From positions 1-64,000 of the forward strand of contig NBIV01000117.1 in the NCBI GenBank assembly GCA_003194525.1: 64,000 bases of DNA, in the 5' to 3' direction. The translations under genes and the position numbers were made by a program. The stretch is from Gracilariopsis chorda. Its lineage: Eukaryota; Rhodophyta; Florideophyceae; Gracilariales; Gracilariaceae. The notes beneath the pieces are model-generated. The model did not search any database and was not told the origin of the DNA. It was given only the letters and a program-made list of their open reading frames with translations. This document shows, in pieces, positions 1 to 11,360 of this stretch (within the stretch, counting starts at the first letter, position 1; each line of letters begins with the position of its first letter).

Positions 1-2749
1 CTGTGCCTTGCACTCCAAGAACACCTCCTCAAGGAATGCATCAGCTCCACCGGTTTCTTCCCTCTCACACTCACCGACGAGCACAACTCCTTCTCCGCAA
101 CCCTCTTCCAAAAACGCGCCACAGACGTCCTGAAGCAACAAATCGCTCTCGCACGCTTCAACAACACCTTCTTCCAACCCGTCTCCCAATCTTCCCCTTC
201 CTCCTCTCCGCCCCCCGCCTTCACCCATCCTATGGCCGCAGCCTTTGGAAACAAAGTCGTTCCTGCCTTCAAACAAGCCATCATGCAGTGATGACATCGT
301 CTGGCACACCCCCGAAAAAACCGATATGGAATCTTCGTCAGTCTCGTCCAGTTATACTCCGATAAGTCCGCCACCTCACTCAAGAGCTCCTCCATCAACT
401 CATATCCCCTTCACACCACCCTTCCCAACTTCTCAGACGCATTCTGCCGAAAGTGTATCTCCGAAACCCTCACCCTCCTCGGATACCTCCCAACCTCCTT
501 CTCTCCCTCTTCCTCCCAGACCACGCAGACTTCATCCCACATTCGTCTTCCAACATCCCACGCGAAACAAGAATAGATCTCATTCAACGCGCCATCTCTG
601 CAATTCTCAATCCACTCCTCTCTTCCGCCCTCCTCGGTTTCTCATTCCGTGACACCCACGGTGTACTGCCACTGCCGCCCCATCCTCTCCAGCTACTGCG
701 CAGAAATCCCAGATGCAAAGGAAATCCTCGCAATCTTGCACGGAACACGACCATAGCACCCCTGCCCTAGATGTACCGTCCCCTGCGAACACCTCTCCCT
801 CAACACAAACCCCATCCACTTCCGCACACAATCCCAGACTCGAAACAAACGCAGGGAACACGCCGCTCTCCTTCGCCAGTCTGACGAAGCCCAGCTTGCC
901 TGCAAGCCAAAAGTCGCTCGCACCAAAAAGGTACAAGCAACCAGAGCCCTCCAGTCCCTCTCCCTCGCAAAGTATCCCTCTCTCTTCGAAACTTACGCCA
1001 TTTTCAACATCACTCCCCTTCTCTCCTCTTACAACATCTTCGCCTTCGAACCCCTTCACAACTTCCACCTCGTCGTCTCTCAAAGCTCATCAAATCCAAC
1101 GCCATCGAACGACTCCGCTCCGAATCACTCTTCACCGCAGTCGGCCCCAACAACACCAAACGTTCCTTCCATCCCATCCGCACCTCAATCCTCAAACACT
1201 CCAAGTCTATCCTCGCCGCCATCGAAAAGGACTCCCCTGCACCCGGCCTCCACATCGACTTCTCCACAACCGACAACTCCCAAGCCCTCAAACGGCTTCT
1301 TCACCACAGAAGGCTTACGAGGAATGCTGGAAGCAAAGGATTACCCGCACCCTCGACATGGTTCATCCCCTTCATCGGCGCCTTCTTCGACATATGCTGC
1401 AAAGAAACCGACTCCTCCCCCATCACTTCTGTCTTCACCAAATACACAGACCTCCTTTCTCTCCGCTATGCGATACAACTCGTTCCCCGAATGGACAGAC
1501 ACCTCCCTCCTATCTCTCGAAAAACACATCAGATCCTTCAAAGTCACAGCCGCATCCATTCCCGGACCCTACCACTCCTCCCACATCGGCACCCTCAAGT
1601 TCCATCTCCTCTACCACATCGTCGAAGACATACGCCGATACACGGGTCTCCACTTCAAACGACGCAGGCATCTTCGAGCACGCCCACGTCCTCTTCAAAT
1701 CACATTACTCTAAAAACTTCCAAGCGAAAAGCCACCGCCCATACAGAAACCATCAGTGCTATAGACCGCTCCAATCTCTTCAAAGACTGGAATCCGCTTT
1801 CCGCACACCCTTCCCTATCCTCCCATGCTCGACCTCAAACTCAACCCTAACCACGCAAACCCTCCTTCGTACGTGACGGAAAACATCTTTCCTTCTACGA
1901 CATATTCACAGCCGCAAAGTACCTTGCATCCACCCCCAACGCAAGTCCAAAATTTCTTCAAGAAATCTTCTCCTCAGACACGCTCTCCATCATCTCATAA
2001 CTAGGTCCCACCACACTTCATTCTTTCGTCTCCCTTTCCATCGAATATCTCAAGCTAAATCCCTCACCCAACAACCTCCGTCAAACTCGTCTCACCTTCG
2101 TCAACTCCGCGTACGTCGTCGGCAGTTACATCCCAACACTACACAATTACAACCAAGAACGAAACGAACTCGTCCTCCAAGAATCCTCCGTCCCTCTCCT
2201 CCAGCGCATCTTCGCCGTTCCATCATTCGGACCTTCCAGATCACCAAAAGTTCTCCCATATCCTTGTCGCAGGAAGCAACTTCTCCTCTCCATCCACACC
2301 AACTGTATGGGTCTCCAAGCTCATTGCCCTAGTTCGCTTCAAACTACCTTCCCCCTCTTCAAGCTCTTCCACCCCCATTACAAAGTTATTCGCTTTCGCA
2401 TAATTCCTTGAACTCGTACCACCCCGTGACAATGTCGGATATCACCCTCAACTGCGTCTGCCTTCGGTGGTCAACCGATGACGAGCGGGACCATACCACC
2501 GATCCAGTTCTTATCTCCAAACCTTCCACCGACGACAACGTATCTCCTTGGTTCGGCCTCATTCCTTCCACCTCCATTCTAGGTGCAGTCTACGTCATTC
2601 GAGGAAACTACCCCGCCCCGCCATTCACTCCTCGTCTTCACTGGCGCTTCCATCGTTTCTACATCAACCGATTCTATCGTGACACCTCTTCAAAGCCTTA
2701 CGCCCCCACAATCTACAACACATCATTAAACCACCCCCTTCACCAGTAA
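1..2749 (+). pseudogene. Broken DNA-transposon transposase, CMC/Plavaka-like (left end outside window)
   Basis: A single protein can be followed across frames on the plus strand. Frame 1 is open from base 1 to about 570 except for a double TGA at 289-294. The reading then shifts several times to about 2740. Recognisable stretches, in order, are LVQLYSDKSATS then TLLGYLP, a Cys pair near HPCPRCTVP (about 755-780), an EPLHNFHL-type segment (about 1050-1080), FHLLYHIVEDIRRYTG (about 1600-1640), NDAGIFEHAHVLFKSHY (about 1660-1710), and SILGAVYVI before a YINRFY tail (about 2570-2680). This order resembles Plavaka-type transposases of the CMC (CACTA) superfamily. No intact reading frame or DDE triad can be traced, so it is dead as it stands. 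A KDZ-type transposase is an alternative; the family call is from memory of motif order. Confidence 0.5.
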
Positions 2750-2751
2750 CA

Positions 2752-5184
2752 CTATTCTTCTTCAACTTGTTCTTCATATCCTCCCAGACCTTCCTCCCAC
2801 TGCGCCTCGACATGATCCGTCGCCTCACCTCTTCCAACATCTCGACTCTCTTTCACCAACCTCTTCATCCACACATCTTCTGGCCGACACGCAGCAACGT
2901 AACAGTCCAGCACCCCTCCCAGCCGTTTCGTCATATGTTCCAAAAAGTATTCATCCTTCACGGCCAAGTATATCCTTTGCTTCGAAGGTATCTACAGCGC
3001 TACCATCACTTCTCTATCCCCATTGCCAGCTATACAACGCGGGTCACCCTCATCGCATACTTCATTCTCCAATTCTTCATGATGTAGCTCTCTCACCCTC
3101 TCCCAAGCCAGACCAAGTATATTCTCTACCGCGAGCAGAAGATACTCACCTTACAACGTAGAAAATAACAACTGCGGTCTTCCTCCACGCCCCACATCAG
3201 TGTCCATTGCCGTCAAAACACATGCAATCCACGAATCCAAACGAGCCAAATGCATCACTTTCCCATGAACGTACTCCATCTTTCCCTCCCTTTCCGTTCC
3301 CACCTCATATCCCATGAATTCTTCCAACAATTCCACCGCAGCCCCGTCCTTGAAGTACATGTCCCCTTCACTAAACTCTCTCAGCCGCCCAGGAACCTGA
3401 AATACAGAATACATAAGATCGTCGATTGTTTTCATCCTCCAAGAACATAACCTACCACTCCTCGCCTCCCCATCCCTCATGAACTTCGTCTTAACTTCCT
3501 CTAACTGCTTCTTCAACTCAATTTCTAGCTCCGTCCCCTCTCTATGTCTCATATGTCTGGCTACCAAGTCATATCCAAGCAACAAAAACATTTTGTCCCG
3601 TGCTGCACGCTTCCCAACCCCAATCACATCACTCAACTTCTGCTTCATACGTTGCCTCAAACACCTGTCTGCAACAACCTCCCGCACGCATTGATCCTTC
3701 CTACCCGCTTCACGAATCGACTCCCATCTCTCCCCTCAATCTCAACGCCAACCAATTACTTCAATAGTTCATTGCTTCCTCCTCGCGACGAAGGCGTGTA
3801 CGACCTCATCTCAGACGCAATCTCAAACGGACATCGAGGTACAATCTCCTTTCCTCCAATAACAAACACACTCCCCTCTTTTCCCTTCCCCAATACTTCG
3901 CATCGATTCGTCCAGTTCCTTTCCACACCCTCCGAAGTAAAACAAAGCTCCGATACCTTCACCTTCGCAAAGTACAACAACCTATCATATACTACCCTGT
4001 CAAACCCATAAAAACCCTCTTGCACGTCAACCACATACTTCCTACGCCCTGGCAATTCCTTTTCACCTTCAGATCCCTTTCTCTCCCCTCGTCTCACCTT
4101 CATCCCTTCCCGTAAGCTATCTATCAGCGAATTCTTCTCGCTCATCTCTTCTCTCATCCTCTTCAGTTCCTCTTGTGTCAGCTTCAGCGACATCTTTAGG
4201 CTGCAGTGGTCCCCTTTGATCTGCACGAGTTCTGACTTCAACATATTAACCATCTCAACTAACGAAGATCGAGATATCACACCGATGTCGTCATTCCCTG
4301 CATCTCCCAAAATATTGACAGGCAGCCGTCGCTCCTCAGCAGGCTCACTTTGCGACCGATGAACACTTCGTTTCCTCTCTCGCATTCCTTACGGAGTCCG
4401 CGGCGTTATGCTTCCTTTATCACTTTCTAATTCTTGAGCCATTTGCACCTTTCGCGCCCGTACCGGGGTGCTCGTACGTTCTCCGCTTTTCGATGCTTCC
4501 TGTATTCCATCCGTCGCTCTGACCACTTCTTTCACTTCTCGCGTTTCCTTTAAATCAGAAAGGCGTCCCACTCCTTCCTTTATTCTCTCTCTCGTCAATC
4601 TCCCCTTCACAATGTGGTCCTCTTCGTCCCCATCACTCTCTACCAAAGGGGATATTTACCTCTCCTCCATATTGATTTCTCCTTGGGGCCCCACCTCTCT
4701 TCAGCGCAACTGCTTCTTCCATTTCTTTCCTTTCCGGCATTTCTTCATCTTTATTTCGGTCTTTGACCCGCGCATTTGCTTTCAACCCTCCCTGATCTGG
4801 TACCTCTTCCCTTCTCCTAGCAACCGACCCTTTCTTACCTTCCACCCCACCACCAGACCCAGGCATCGATCGCTGTCCCCGAACCGAATCTCTCCTGCGT
4901 GCTACATGCGCATGGGCATCAGCCTTCAAATTCTCACTCGTCGTGAGCTCACTCGCCGTGCGCTAACTCGTCGTGCGCTTGGATCCGACTTTCTTTGCCC
5001 CACCTCTTCGCCCTCTCTTCGAAGCACCTTCTCCTGACCTCCTCCCCGATAATCCGCTCCTGGGAACACATGATTCCGCTTTCGTTCCACTCGCAACTCG
5101 CACCTCAATAGCCTTTCGCCGCGTCTTAAGCGCACTCGCCGCACCACCCCTTGCCGGGCCTCGCTTCTTTCCCTTCGGCGCCAT
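2752..5184 (-). pseudogene. Broken coiled-coil gene of the mobile block, unknown function
   Basis: Reading from an ATG at 5182-5184 (MAPKGKKRG), the minus strand gives a basic N-terminus rich in Lys, Arg and Gly, then an acidic/charged middle. A coiled coil follows (about 4060-4250, LVEMVNMLKSELVQIKGD and following heptads), then two conserved-looking globular parts (about 3756-4040 and 3151-3690) and a C-terminus ending at 2752. Single in-frame stops at 4963-4965 (TAG), 4389-4391 (TAA), 3151-3153 (TAA) and 2992-2994 (TAG) interrupt long open stretches, and there are frameshifts near 4640 and 3740. All four stops are one C-to-T step from CAG or CAA. I recognise no domain. Position next to the methyltransferase-SET gene and the same style of decay suggest it belongs to the same element. 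Confidence 0.5.
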
Positions 5185-5530
5185 TCTTGGAGTCAAACCT
5201 CTTGCGCAAGTGGCTAGTGACGCTCTGGGATGGCGCACGCCATGTGTTGTCCCGGAAAATCTCGCCACCCAATGCGCACAAAAATCTTTGTTGTTTGTGA
5301 AATCTTGAGAATACAATCCTCCGTGGTACCGAAAATGGACGTTTCTGTATCACATCTATATTGCTTTGTATCTTCTATGCTTACTGAAAAGTGATGTTCT
5401 CCTAAGTTAGGACTACACATCCGTTCAAAAAATAAAAGTCGCCCTTTAGCCAAGCTGTGGACAAAGGTTTATAACAACAAACTAATCAATAAATATCGTT
5501 CCATCCTCCACATTAAAATGGGTTTTCCAG

Positions 5531-6417
5531 TCATAAACGTGACCTTATCGCGAAGAGTTCCTCTCCTTGCTCTATGTTGGCTGTATCCTCCATCTTAATA
5601 AGTTTGTAGTGCGTTATTCCCCTGGTGTTCGTCCCACTCCCAGTGTCCGTGTCAATCGCACATTAGCCTCCCTTTTTTTCACGAGGCCATCCACAATAGC
5701 ATCTAACTGTTTATCCCCTTCCACGTACTTTGGATCGTTGATATACCCCGCAATACAAAAAGGCGAAGGAACCACCCATAAAATGGGGTTTGCTTGTTTT
5801 CCATGCCAATTCGTCAGCTGTTTTCGATGCGGAGGTGGTTGGAACTGTTGACCGTAGACTTCTATCTCCACCGCATACTTCCGGAAGCGATCCTTCGTCA
5901 CACCCATGACTCCCTCCCCGTAGGCCTTGTGCACTTCATTCCGACTCGAAAGGTCATGATAAATCAACGTCCCGTAGAAATAGCACACTACCTTGCCTGC
6001 AGCAATTCGACGAGTTGCAAACACTCCAACACCAGCCTTTTCGTGACGAATAGTAGACTTGCCCACTCGCAACCCATATTGCACAGCCTCCATTGCCAAT
6101 AGAGACTTCATGTTCTCCAGATTCATCTTTCCCTGCAGCTCCCTCGGCCATCCATCCATAGCTTTCTTCCTTCCCAACTTCCCTAGTATTTCACTTTGCC
6201 AGAAAGTGGAGAGAAATTCGAAAAGGTGTGGGGGAAGAATTTGGTACGGTGGAAATCCGTCGACAGCCCTCCATAACACGGTGTGCCTGCTTCTTCCCAT
6301 TGGGAATGCAGAGGAAACACAATGGGCTATCTTTCGAAGCTCCTGGCTTTTTTCAATAGCCGTGTGTCCTTCCAGTATTACAGAAGCGAAGCGAACAATA
6401 GCGGCGTGCCTGGCGTG
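5531..6417 (-). pseudogene. SET-domain module, C-terminal part of the methyltransferase-SET gene
   Basis: Downstream of the methyltransferase and in the same frame, separated only by a TGA at 6418-6420, the minus strand encodes a SET-like domain. Visible elements are the glycine-rich GVGVFATRRIAAGKVV entry (about 6020-6070), YAVEIEVYG (about 5850-5880), the FCIAGYINDP region where lysine methyltransferases usually have NHxC (about 5730-5760), and REANV (about 5665). A one-base shift near 5610 leads to ANIEQGEELFAIRS ending at TGA 5531-5533, which matches the GEEL end of SET domains. SET domains move methyl groups from S-adenosylmethionine to protein lysines. NHxC is replaced by IND, and no post-SET cysteines are seen, so histone specificity cannot be assumed. 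Confidence is good for the fold, lower for activity. Confidence 0.62.
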
Positions 6418-7244
6418 TCAAAAGCAAGCTTTATCCGGTTCACACCCCAGAAACTTCCGATGCTTGGGCAGTTCCATGCACGCCATCGCTGTCGAGAACG
6501 TCGCGGCAAACATGTCGACCACAAGGTCTGCTGGCTGACTGAACCTGCAAATCAGCTCTTTCAACAGTGCCCTACACTTCTGTTCCGGTCGCACCCTCTT
6601 CCTCGTATACTTCCCATCCGGTTTTTTCACAGACCACATGAGCATCTCACTATTTGACATCGGCGGCACCTGATCCATGATTGCATGATACGCTAGGTAT
6701 CGTGAAGCAACATAATTGAAGTTCTCATAGTTGACCATCCGGTGCTGTTGTGCATAAGGAACTCCAGAACGAACTGCATGTACAGCGTATTCTGTCATCT
6801 GGTGCAACCGGCAACTTCTTCTCCCAACGTTACCCGTCGTATTACCTAAAGACTGTACAAAATGGAGGGCTGTTCAACGACGACAAAGGAGTAACGCATC
6901 GTATTAGCGTCATCCATGTAGGTAACCTTCCGTAGCACATCCCGCCAAAACGGTACCTGATCCTATGAGCAGAACTGTGTAATATGTCCACCAGGACGTA
7001 GAAGCTTTGACGACCTCCTCGCTGACCTGCCCATGCACTTCTCTGTCAGAATATCGTGTTTTCTGTTCTCCAAACGACGCTCAGAACGAGTCCCATATGG
7101 CGGATCGGAAAGCAGGAACTGTACCCTTCCTTCAATAGATACCTCGCTTTCGCCAGACTTGTTGTCGTCAACTTCGATGACATTTTCGAAATTGCAGTTG
7201 TGGAGACGGAAGTTGCGGGACATCTCCTTCTCACAATACTTCTA
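6418..7244 (-). pseudogene. DPPY-type DNA amino-methyltransferase module (beta-class order), probably N6-adenine
   Basis: The minus strand encodes the catalytic motif SDPPYG (DPPY codons at 7095-7106), then GGHITQFCS and DQVPFWRDVL. After a frameshift near 6830 comes KELICRFSQPADLVVDMFAATFST (about 6470-6540) and KHRKFLGCEPD. DPPY before an FxGxG-like AdoMet loop with a target-recognition stretch between is the order of beta-class N6-adenine/N4-cytosine methyltransferases such as CcrM. An Asp in the first position favours N6-adenine. The second and third Gly of the FxGxG loop are Ala and Thr here, which may reduce activity. Stops at 7242-7244, 6963-6965 and 6418-6420 plus one frameshift make the present copy inactive. 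It is neither MT-A70 nor a cytosine-5 methyltransferase. Confidence 0.65.
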
Positions 7245-9330
7245 AGCTATCACATCATCCAAAGTCGTAGGGTACGGTGGTGCACGAATCCCCGTGCCTT
7301 CGACATCATACGATAAGTTCTGCGACAAAGCTGTTTTCTGCAGTCATTCAGTGGCCTTTGGTGCAGTACCACGTTCCGCAGTACCACGCTCGGCATCCTA
7401 TACCATCTCTATCTCTTCCACTTCTTCCAACTCACATTGATCACCATCTTCCACACGCTCAGCACGTTCGTTCCCACCACCAGCCGTACCAGTTTCTACC
7501 GGCTCCATAATGATGTCAACGTTTTCTGCGGGCTCTGGTTTCACAGCATGATGTACTTTGACATTGCTTCCATGCAATAAAATGAGCGTCAGAGGCTTTA
7601 TGGCCTCTTGAACCGTAGTGACAAGAGATTCACTAAAGTTCTCAAACCGCAGAGTGAAAAGTCTCGTTCTCGTGGTGATGAACCTTTTTGAGGACATCCT
7701 ATTTGCTGGGAGCAGAGATGTCGAACAGTTTCTCTTGTACCACCACATTAGAAAGGTCACCAAGGTATTCTTTGGCACAAAGGTGAAGCGCTGTATCCAC
7801 TGGGTCCGGCAGAGTCCATGCCCATTTGGTAACGTTTTCTTCTACGTTGGTGACGTTCTTCTCCTCCACAAACTGTTTGGAACAATCTTTGTGTAGGAAG
7901 CCAATGGAGCGTTGTGCGATATCGGTGAAGACTACACTGATATAGTCGAGTCGAATGTAAGGCAAGATCATAACCTCAACGTTGGGAAACCCGAGGAATT
8001 GGGCGAAACAATCCCAGGCCCTGGTCACCAGCTGCACACCATACCCGACTCTCTGACTCTGGGTCTTGTCCGACAAACTCACTTTCGAGAACTTCTTAGC
8101 TGCCATGCCACTTTTCCTCTTCCTACCACTTCATTTCTTATCCACGGCATTCTGTTGCACCATAGACAACCCAATGACCATTTCAAAGTCGGTGCAAGAA
8201 TCCGTGTGGAAAGCGGAAGATTTCTTGGTTGCTCCCAGAACACGGGACTTGCAAAAGACAGATAGCAACACGTTACGGGGAATTCCTTTAAGCCCTTCCC
8301 TTTTACAATAAACCTTCCAAAAGTCCCTTACACGCCTGTCTTCTTCACGATCCTTTACGTCCACTACTCTTGCCATAAGATAGAGTTGACGTGGAGGGCC
8401 TCTGAGAGACATGTTACGGAGCTCAGAGTCCGAATACGAGATGTAATCCGGTCCGATGAGAGTGAGAAACATTTTCTTGGAAGAGTCATGAACGTTGCGA
8501 ATTTGTACCGCGAACTCCGCAAAGTCGGTGTGCTTCAAACTTCTCGGCTCATCCACATTTTGCCTCGTCGCTGCGTAGTCATCAAGAACTGCCAGATAAG
8601 CATCAATGAGCTCTTCTCCGCTTCCATGCATCTTGAATGAACCCGTTTCATTCGGATTATGTTTCTCTTCGCTTTGGGTCGAGGTCCGTGGTCCGACGTG
8701 TCATGGTGCTCCATCGCGAACACGATGGAGCGCCAGGCATGAATTTTAATTAACATTTCGCCTCCTGATGCTCCATCGTGTTCGCGATGGAGCACCACGA
8801 CACCTCGGACCATGGTCCTCGACCAAAAAATTATCAAATTCTTTTTGCAATGCAAGTAATTGGGAGGGGAATTGCAGGGATGCTACGTTGACGACATTGG
8901 ATGTCATGAAACGTCTTGAACACGATATATAGTGCTTACGTTCATCTCTTTGGAACCAAGCATAGGTGATCACGGGAGCATTCGACGTCAGTGGGTGCCA
9001 AGAAAACGCAAGCGCGACCTTTGAAGTACTCAGCCATGGATTCCACTGGAAAAAAGATGAACGCGCCATCACGGAAACGGACTCCGAGGAAGCCTGTTTC
9101 GCCGAAGAGACGTGTTATCAAAATGTCGACCACGCGAGGCAAAGCGAAGAGCCGGGGCGCCACCCGAACTGCCAGCCACTCCAAGCCATAAATTGGGGGC
9201 AATACGGGTCAGGTGCTGAAGGGCGATGCGGAGGTCAATCTGTTCGTACGAGTTGGGAGTAGTGATGCCAACGTGAAGGTAGGAGAGGCGAAATTGCGCG
9301 GTGTGTGGGTTGCTGGCGGGCTGGGGACGA
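7245..9330 (-). pseudogene. N-terminal region of the methyltransferase-SET gene
   Basis: Coding-like minus-strand sequence continues upstream of the DPPY motif to about 9330. Segments include SYLHVGITTPNSYEQIDL (about 9230-9285), LFGETGFLGVRFRDGAFIFF (about 9050-9110), YAWFQRDERKHYISC (about 8920-8965), a long run from about 8651 to 7699, and an acidic linker (about 7400-7500) ahead of the methyltransferase. 8651-7699 is one frame broken only by TGA 8131-8133 between KK and SGRKRKSG, a basic, NLS-like patch. The 7778-7223 stretch is also one frame broken by TAG 7398-7400, TGA 7344-7346 and TAG 7242-7244. A foldback repeat at 8678-8824 splits the frame. I recognise no named domain here. The extreme N-terminus overlaps the start of the opposite ParB-like frame, so the true start is unclear. 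Confidence 0.5.
8678..8824. repeat. 147-bp foldback (hairpin) insertion, MITE-like
   Basis: Two inverted arms of about 61 bp (8678-8738 and 8764-8824) match with roughly six mismatches, around a 25-bp AT-rich spacer (8739-8763). The strongest shared core is GCTCCATCGCGAACACGATG. It sits inside the coding-like minus strand of the methyltransferase-SET gene and ends its local frame with TAA at 8746-8748. No clear target duplication is seen, so it may be a foldback element or a local inverted duplication. Confidence 0.85.
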
Positions 9331-9488
9331 GACTCTGTCGTTCACTACACAACCATCCCCTGTACTCTACGCAGAGACTTGGAGAGGACTTGGTGGTTAT
9401 CTTTAAGACAAATATTTCCTCACACCAAGATGAGAAGTACCCTTATGTTTTTGGAGGTCCCGAGGAACCGCCCGCAACTTTGAAGGAG

Positions 9489-11330
9489 ATGGTTTCAGCG
9501 AGTTTATATGCATGGGACACTGCGATGATGAGTGTCACAAATGAAGGCGGAGAGGGGAATGAGTCGGTTCCACCGCAGTCAGAAGCAAATGTGAAGAATG
9601 TCCACAGACGTACAGCTTCCAGGACCACTGCAAGACAAGTCAAGTGCCTTCCCGCTGTGGCTGGTACGCCATCAAGCATTTTGGTGACCAAAGCGCCGGT
9701 AAAGAGCCTTGAGAGCGGTGGAGACGCTCCGGTGAAAACCCGTCAGAGTGGTGGAGGAACATCAGGTGCTCTCGTGGGCGGCTCTGGAAACCGAGGAGGC
9801 CCTGAAGTTGGAGCAAGCTCCAATGATGACGTCATAGAGGTGCCTGTACTCTCCAGGAACGATATTGATCCGGAGGAGAGGGTTTTGTATGATGACGTTG
9901 ATGCTTTTCCTTCGGAAGAGGTGGATAACAGTGTGGGTGTCTTAGACATCAATCGAGATGATTATGAACAGCACAATTGCGTAATCGATATCCACAACAT
10001 TCGTTTTCCGAAGAATATGGTTCGTTCGAAGAATGACAAACATATTCGAGATACTTCGAACAAACTGAGGAACTTCGGATGGCTCCACTCTCTTGGGTCG
10101 ATTGCGGTGGCCCCGTTGGAGGATGTGCCGGTTCGTGCCGCTACTGATGCGAGTGGGCGTTTAATTGTTCCTGAGGTTTTGGTGGATGGCTTCCATCGAG
10201 TGAGTGTTCTACTGGACCTCGAGCAGGATGGTGCGAGATGGGCACAGATTACTGCTGGTTTGAACGTCACGCTTTGGGAACGGAACGAAGGCCGGAGAAT
10301 GACATTGAATGAGGTGTTGTGGCTGTGGAAGACGTTGATTGATTCGAGCTCCAATGTTCTGGTGATGTGCTTCGCAGATAAGATTCACACTGCTGTTTCG
10401 TTTATTCGTAATGGCGTAGAGCAGGATGGGTATGAGTTTTCGAAGCTTAAACCAAGCCAAATCAAGGGGGTGTTGTGGAGCAGTGAGACGAAGGGGAAAG
10501 AAGGGAAGATACGTCATTTCAATCGCCATTCTGCTCTTGCTCTGAAGTTTGCGCGTAATCCCGGTCTGCTAGAGTTCTTCGATGTGGTGTGGCAGGAGAC
10601 GCCCCAAATTGGAATCACTCATGTGTCTAGTGATATTCTTCTTGGAATGTCAGGGGAAAAGTTTCGTTTTACTATCCAATGTCTACAGGCGCATGTTTGA
10701 GTGAGGTCGGCGGCCACTGTGAAGATGGGACCGTTTGAGGATTTCCGAAAGTACTTCTTCGACTGCGCTTCTAGAACATATGACATTTTCAGTGAGCTGG
10801 GAAGTTCCATGAAAGAGAAAAAGAATGTACAGGAAGTGATGAATACCACGGTTACTATCGGCGATTCTGACCAGACTGTGTCAAAGTATATCATATCTCG
10901 TCTGGGGAAGTGGTATACGAAAGGGAAACGCAGTTCACTGGAGTCCAGAGTGAGTAATAAGGTGAACGAGGTTCGTAGGACTTTGTCCAGCGCTTTGTCG
11001 GGCATGCAGGGACAGGATGCTAATGCTGCTGCTCCCTCTGCGGCCGATGTGGACGTGATCGAGTTGCTTGGTCTGAATGAGGAAGCTGCTCAAGAGCCTC
11101 CAAACGCTGACCAGGAGCCTCGAAGAAGTAAGCGAATCTCAAAGAAGCGTAAAGTGGAGGTCCTGGACGAAGATGAAGATGAAGAGTCAGTTGATTTTGA
11201 GCCACCGGTGAAGAGGCAGAGACGATCGAATCGTAAGTCGACTGCACCTGGTGTGAAGCGATCTGGCTTTGGTATCTCCCAGGAGGTGGTGGAGGTGCTG
11301 CGTAGTATGGAAAGGAGAGATTTAAAGTGA
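9489..11330 (+). pseudogene. ParB/sulfiredoxin-fold-like protein
   Basis: The frame is open from 9192, with a first good ATG at 9489; the first 300 bases overlap the opposite gene and are uncertain. After a low-complexity region, residues from about 9970 on read IDIHNIRFPKNMVRSKND, then KLRNFGWLHSL, then the VLVDGFHRVSVLLDL box (about 10170-10225) and RMTLNEVLWLWKTLI. An N-terminal positional box followed by a D/E-G-x-H-R box and a helical region is the layout of ParB-type nucleotide-binding domains. These serve in DNA partition and in some phage and transposon DNA-binding or nuclease proteins. A TGA at 10698-10700 interrupts. The same frame then runs through FRKYFFDCASRTYDIF to a basic SKRISKKRKVEV NLS-like tail and TGA 11328-11330. 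The role within the element is unknown; DNA binding is inferred. Confidence 0.5.
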
Positions 11331-11360
11331 TTGACAGCATAGAAGATCATTGTGCTCTAG

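Noticed and set aside
3-1876. Several long plus-strand frames as separate genes
   Set aside because: They are pieces or shadows of one frameshifted transposase; the protein-like signal hops between frames.
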